Positions 61,305 to 64,000 of a stretch of DNA of 64,000 nucleotides are shown here, in pieces. This stretch comes from JABCYV01 sp963696025 (GTDB lineage: Bacteria > Acidobacteriota > Terriglobia > Terriglobales > Acidobacteriaceae), in the NCBI GenBank assembly GCA_963696025.1, contig CAVOII010000010.1, positions 620,001-684,000 of the forward strand, read 5' to 3'. Each line of letters opens with the position of its first letter. Within the stretch, counting starts at the first letter, position 1. Below the pieces are notes generated by a model. That model was not told the origin of the DNA and made no database searches. It saw only the letters and a list, made by a program, of their open reading frames with translations. The position numbers and the translations under genes are program-made.

Positions 61305-62633
61305 TCAATAACCCAGTAGAATTCGTAAATCCCGCAGATTATTGCCCGTGGGGCCGGTCACGACGGTGTCTCCCAGCGCGTCGAATAAGGGATACGCGTT
61401 GAAGATCGCCAGGTGAACATCGATGTCCAAACCGCGGGTTTTGGCGCGTTCGAGGGTTGTGCCATCGACGACCGCCCCGGCGGCAGGGCTGTTGCCATCA
61501 ATTCCGTCAGTGCCTGCGCTAAAGACAGTGATATTTTCGCCTGCGATCTTGCTAGCGCAGGCCAGGGCAAACTGCTGGTTGCGTCCGCCGATTCCGCCAT
61601 TGGTGACTTTGACCACTACTTCGCCGCCGGAGATCAAGCAAACGCGCTCGGATTTCTTCCGCAATTCGCGCAGGCGGGCGAGAAGATAGCTCGCCGCGCG
61701 GATGTAATCCCAATCATCACAACTGTTATCCACTTCCACGCGAAATCCCTGGCGTTGAGCATCAAGCTGGGCCGCCTCCAGCAGCGAGCTATTCGACAGG
61801 ATCGTCCACCAGCGCGAACGGTGGAATGCCGGATCGTCGGACTTCGGGGTCTCCTCCAAAGCGTGACGTTGGAACAATTCGCGCACCGACGCAGGAAACT
61901 GTTCCAGCATTGCGTACTTGGTGGCGATGGCGTGGCAGTCGTTGACGGTAGTTGAGTCAGGCATAGTGGGGCCGGACGCGAGCGCATCCGGCATATTGTC
62001 GGGCACATCGGAGACCAGCAGCGAAACCTGCTGCGCCGGAGCGGCAGCCAGCGCCAGCCTTCCTCCCTTGATCGCGGAGAGGTGCTTGCGGATGGCATTG
62101 ATCTCCGCAATGGACGCTCCGGAGTGGACCAGCACGCGATACATAGCAATCAGATCTGGCAGGGAGATCTCGGCGTCAATCGGCTTTTCCGCGATGGACG
62201 ATCCGCCACCGCTGAGCATGAAGATCACCAGGGACGATGCGGTTTGGGCATTCAGCGACTTCAGCATGGCGTCCGCAGCTCGAAGGGAATCCTCATTCGG
62301 AGTGGGATGGCCGCCGCGGGAGTAGCGAAAGCCGCGGACCTGTGAAAGCGGCTCGACAGAGCTGGCCACAATGCCTTCAAAGCGATTGCCCGCCTGCATC
62401 TCGAGCGAATTAACCATGGCGTGCGCCGCCTTGCCGATGGAGATCACCAGCACACGGCTATACGAATCGAGATCATAAAGGTCTTCGCGGATGCGCAGAA
62501 CACCTCGTTCACAATCAACGTGCCTTTGAAACGCTCGATCAATGCCGGCTTCCTCGAGGGCGTGTTCGAAAAGATGCCGGGCCGTTACGCGCATGTCGAG
62601 AGTGAGGCGCTGGCGGTCGGCAGGTGAAGACAT
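61305..62633 (-). CDS. Glycerate 2-kinase, type 2 (DUF4147/MOFRL)
   Basis: 442 aa. The DUF4147 domain (about 10-240) has VISIGKAAHAMVNSLE, SRGGHPTPNEDSLRAADAML and the phosphate-binding FMLSGGGSSIAEKP; the MOFRL domain (about 320-435) has GGIGGRNQQFALACASKIAG and FSAGTDGIDGNSPAAGAVVD. It phosphorylates glycerate at C2, giving 2-phosphoglycerate for glycolysis. Together with the hydroxyacid dehydrogenase at 59314-60195 it could assimilate glyoxylate-derived carbon. Confidence 0.93.
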   Translation of the reverse strand: MSSPADRQRLTLDMRVTARHLFEHALEEAGIDRAFQRHVDCERGVLRIREDLYDLDSYSRVLVISIGKAAHAMVNSLEMQAGNRFEGIVASSVEPLSQVRGFRYSRGGHPTPNEDSLRAADAMLKSLNAQTASSLVIFMLSGGGSSIAEKPIDAEISLPDLIAMYRVLVHSGASIAEINAIRKHLSAIKGGRLALAAAPAQQVSLLVSDVPDNMPDALASGPTMPDSTTVNDCHAIATKYAMLEQFPASVRELFQRHALEETPKSDDPAFHRSRWWTILSNSSLLEAAQLDAQRQGFRVEVDNSCDDWDYIRAASYLLARLRELRKKSERVCLISGGEVVVKVTNGGIGGRNQQFALACASKIAGENITVFSAGTDGIDGNSPAAGAVVDGTTLERAKTRGLDIDVHLAIFNAYPLFDALGDTVVTGPTGNNLRDLRILLGY

Positions 62634-62681
62634 TGGTGGGATTATACGAGGATGCTTTTGGCTGCCAGTTCACTAGCAAGC

Positions 62682-62775
62682 CTTCCTTTGCGTTCTTCGC
62701 GGAATTTCTTTGCGATCTTTGCGCTGAGGCTTTTTAGCCGCAAAGGACACAAAGAACCGCGCAAAGGGCGCAAAG
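62682..62775. repeat. Long imperfect palindrome of the CTTTGCG family
   Basis: The left arm CTTTGCGTTCTTCGCGGAAT and the following TTTCTTTGCGATCTTTGCG pair loosely with CGCAAAGGACACAAAGAACC and GCGCAAAGGGCGCAAAGAAG on the right. Resembles 22862-22907. Lies between the glycerate kinase and the alpha/beta hydrolase. Confidence 0.65.
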
Positions 62776-62783
62776 AAGATCGC

Positions 62784-63443
62784 TCACACACCGATCACAT
62801 CTCTTACCCAGGTTTCAATCGTCTCTCTTAACTCGGGCAAGCGGCCTTCAAAGAAATGATCTGCGTCCTCGATGAACACAAGTTTCTTCGGCTCGGGAAG
62901 CGATTGCACCAACCGCTCCAATTGCGTGCGAGGGCCGAACTGGTCGCGGCCGCCGCTGACGAATAATTTGGGCTTGGAGCAAGACTGCAGGAATTCGTAT
63001 TCGTAACTACGGCCGCCAATCGGCGCCACCGGTAGGCCCAGGGCGATAGCGGCTTTGACCCGCCGATCCGGGCACGCGGCTCGCAGTCCTACGGCTGCTC
63101 CGAAAGAGAAACCCGCAAAGATCAGTGGCAGATGAAACTCGCGATCGAGCCACTCGAGAGCTGTACGGGCGTCGTCCACTTCGCCATCGCCGTTGTCGTG
63201 CGCTCCCTGGCTCAATCCAGCCCCTCTAAAATTGAAGCGGAGTACGGGGAATCCGAAGCTGTTGAGCGCCTTCATAGCATGGAAGACAACTTTATTGTGC
63301 AGAGTTCCGCCGAACAGCGGATGGGGGTGAGATACCAGCGCAGCGTGGGTAGCATTCCCAGCGCCGGCATTGAGCACTGCTTCCAGACGTCCGGCGGGAC
63401 CGGTGAGAAGGAAAGAGCGAATGGAAGGAGTGTGCGTAGTCAT
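62784..63443 (-). CDS. Alpha/beta hydrolase (COG2945-like)
   Basis: 219 aa from ATG 63443 (MTTHTPSIRSFLLTGPAG); an upstream reading to 63533 crosses a repeat. Features: VSHPHPLFGGTLHNKVV (typical of COG2945), FNFRGAGLSQG, the nucleophile elbow GFSFGAAVG, the acidic residue in SGGRDQFGPRTQ and the His in EDADHFFEG. It probably acts as a serine hydrolase on an ester or lactone; the substrate is unknown. No signal peptide. Divergent from the M20 peptidase gene. Confidence 0.88.
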   Translation of the reverse strand: MTTHTPSIRSFLLTGPAGRLEAVLNAGAGNATHAALVSHPHPLFGGTLHNKVVFHAMKALNSFGFPVLRFNFRGAGLSQGAHDNGDGEVDDARTALEWLDREFHLPLIFAGFSFGAAVGLRAACPDRRVKAAIALGLPVAPIGGRSYEYEFLQSCSKPKLFVSGGRDQFGPRTQLERLVQSLPEPKKLVFIEDADHFFEGRLPELRETIETWVRDVIGV

Positions 63444-63466
63444 TTGATGCACATAGAGGAGCATAG

Positions 63467-63496
63467 CAGCACGGGCGGCGACGCCCGCGCCTACAT
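63467..63496 (+). repeat. Interspersed GC-rich palindrome 'CAGCACGGGCGG..', copy 2
   Basis: CAGCACGGGCGGCGACGCCC followed by GCGCCTACAT. Matches 17225-17253 with small changes. It fills the divergent gap between the hydrolase (start 63443) and the M20 gene (start 63514), leaving little room for conventional promoters. Confidence 0.75.
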
Positions 63497-63513
63497 ACTG
63501 TATTCTGTCGCGC

Positions 63514-64000
63514 ATGAATGTTGTCGCCCTCACCCGTCAACTCGTCGATATCGAATCGATCACCGGCAATGAAGGTCCAGTCGGAGACTTTATTCGGCGC
63601 GAGCTCAGCCGGATGGGCTATCAGGCCAAGAAGCTTCCGGTTGAGGGCGAACGTGGCAATGTGTATGCGACCGCGCCGGAGCAGCCTCAGCCGGAGATTG
63701 TTTTTTCCACTCACGTGGATACCGTGCCTCCTTTCATTCCCTCCCGCGAGGATGCTGATCGCGTTTACGGCCGGGGGGCGTGCGATGCCAAAGGAATCAT
63801 TGCCGCCCAGGTCGCGGCGGCGGAACGGTTGCGCCAGGACGGGGTCCATGCCGGTTTGCTTTTCCTTGTGGGTGAGGAAAAAGACAGTCAGGGCGCGAAG
63901 ATCGCGAATCAACAATCGCCGGGATGCAAGTTTTTGATCAATGGCGAGCCCACGGAGAACCAGATCGCGGTCGCGTCAAAAGGTTCGTTACGTGTCGAGG
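63514..64000 (+). CDS. M20-family amidohydrolase/peptidase, 3' truncated by window end
   Basis: ATG 63514 opens a frame that stays open to the end of the window (162 codons seen). The start is MNVVALTRQLVDIESITGNE. Metal ligands fit M20: His/Asp in FSTHVDTVPPF, bridging Asp in YGRGACDAKG, and the catalytic and metal Glu pair in LLFLVGEEKDSQGA. ArgE/DapE/CPG2-type deacylases share this pattern; the exact substrate needs the missing C-terminal half. Separated by 70 bp from the divergent hydrolase. Confidence 0.88.
   Translation, partial: MNVVALTRQLVDIESITGNEGPVGDFIRRELSRMGYQAKKLPVEGERGNVYATAPEQPQPEIVFSTHVDTVPPFIPSREDADRVYGRGACDAKGIIAAQVAAAERLRQDGVHAGLLFLVGEEKDSQGAKIANQQSPGCKFLINGEPTENQIAVASKGSLRVE

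Noticed and set aside
1..64000. CRISPR array, tRNA or rRNA genes
   Set aside because: I looked for regularly spaced repeats near the cas1-like remnant and for T-loop type GGTTCGA motifs across the window; no array, tRNA or rRNA segment could be supported.

Overview
The window looks like a chromosomal segment of a member of the Acidobacteriota (Terriglobia-like), probably from soil. The main clues are a very large Oar-type TonB receptor with an N-terminal carboxypeptidase-regulatory domain, a membrane-anchored winged-helix/PD40 propeller protein, a DUF6677-type membrane protein, a TIGR03118-type secreted propeller, a VPS10/BNR-type secreted propeller, and many small intergenic palindromes typical of these genomes. 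This placement is an inference from gene content; no rRNA or tRNA gene was found.

Layout. 1-7.6 kb: the 3' part of a BNR-repeat protein, then a complete dTDP-L-rhamnose operon on the minus strand (rfbB-rfbA-rfbC-rfbD) preceded by a SagB-like double-nitroreductase protein. 7.6-10.9 kb: a gene graveyard with a serine-recombinase C-terminal remnant and its CAGGGA-rich repeats, a frameshifted isochorismatase fragment, one intact cysteine-rich hypothetical gene, and a decayed solitary cas1-like gene with two in-frame stops and a frameshift. 10.9-13.8 kb: a PerR-type regulator with a perfect 20-bp palindrome just upstream, followed by katG, forming a peroxide-response module. 13.8-15.9 kb: a frameshifted conserved hypothetical gene and a LuxR-type HTH remnant. 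15.9-21 kb: secreted propeller, small zinc-ribbon protein and TonB receptor. 21-33 kb: ilvD, cupin, GNAT, ferredoxin-NADP reductase, zinc phospholipase C-like protein, a 501-aa unknown, an ArsR/SRPBCC pair, purU, and two tandem phytoene-desaturase-like oxidoreductases.

33-46 kb: rbfA-nrnA, a GT39 membrane glycosyltransferase, acetyltransferase, winged-helix/PD40 protein, a 58-aa membrane peptide next to the DUF6677 protein, an M24 peptidase, an AlkD-like protein with an extra N-terminal domain, MFS transporter and YggS. 46-54 kb: OPT transporter, small zinc ribbon, ComF, HNH nuclease, LolA-like protein, a GNAT/pheA pair and a decayed secreted-protein gene. 54-64 kb: an Ig/PQQ-propeller lipoprotein, a two-component system with an insertion in the receiver domain, acyl-CoA desaturase, a hydroxyacid dehydrogenase near a type-2 glycerate kinase, an MBL hydrolase, an alpha/beta hydrolase and the start of an M20 peptidase that runs off the window.

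Most of the window is ordinary core or lineage gene content. The features most worth a second look are the cas1-like remnant without any CRISPR array, a 126-bp MITE-like element with 20-bp terminal inverted repeats at 42853-42978, the PerR palindrome, an orphan set of nested dyads at 27856-27887, several families of interspersed palindromes, and the homopolymer-associated frameshifts.
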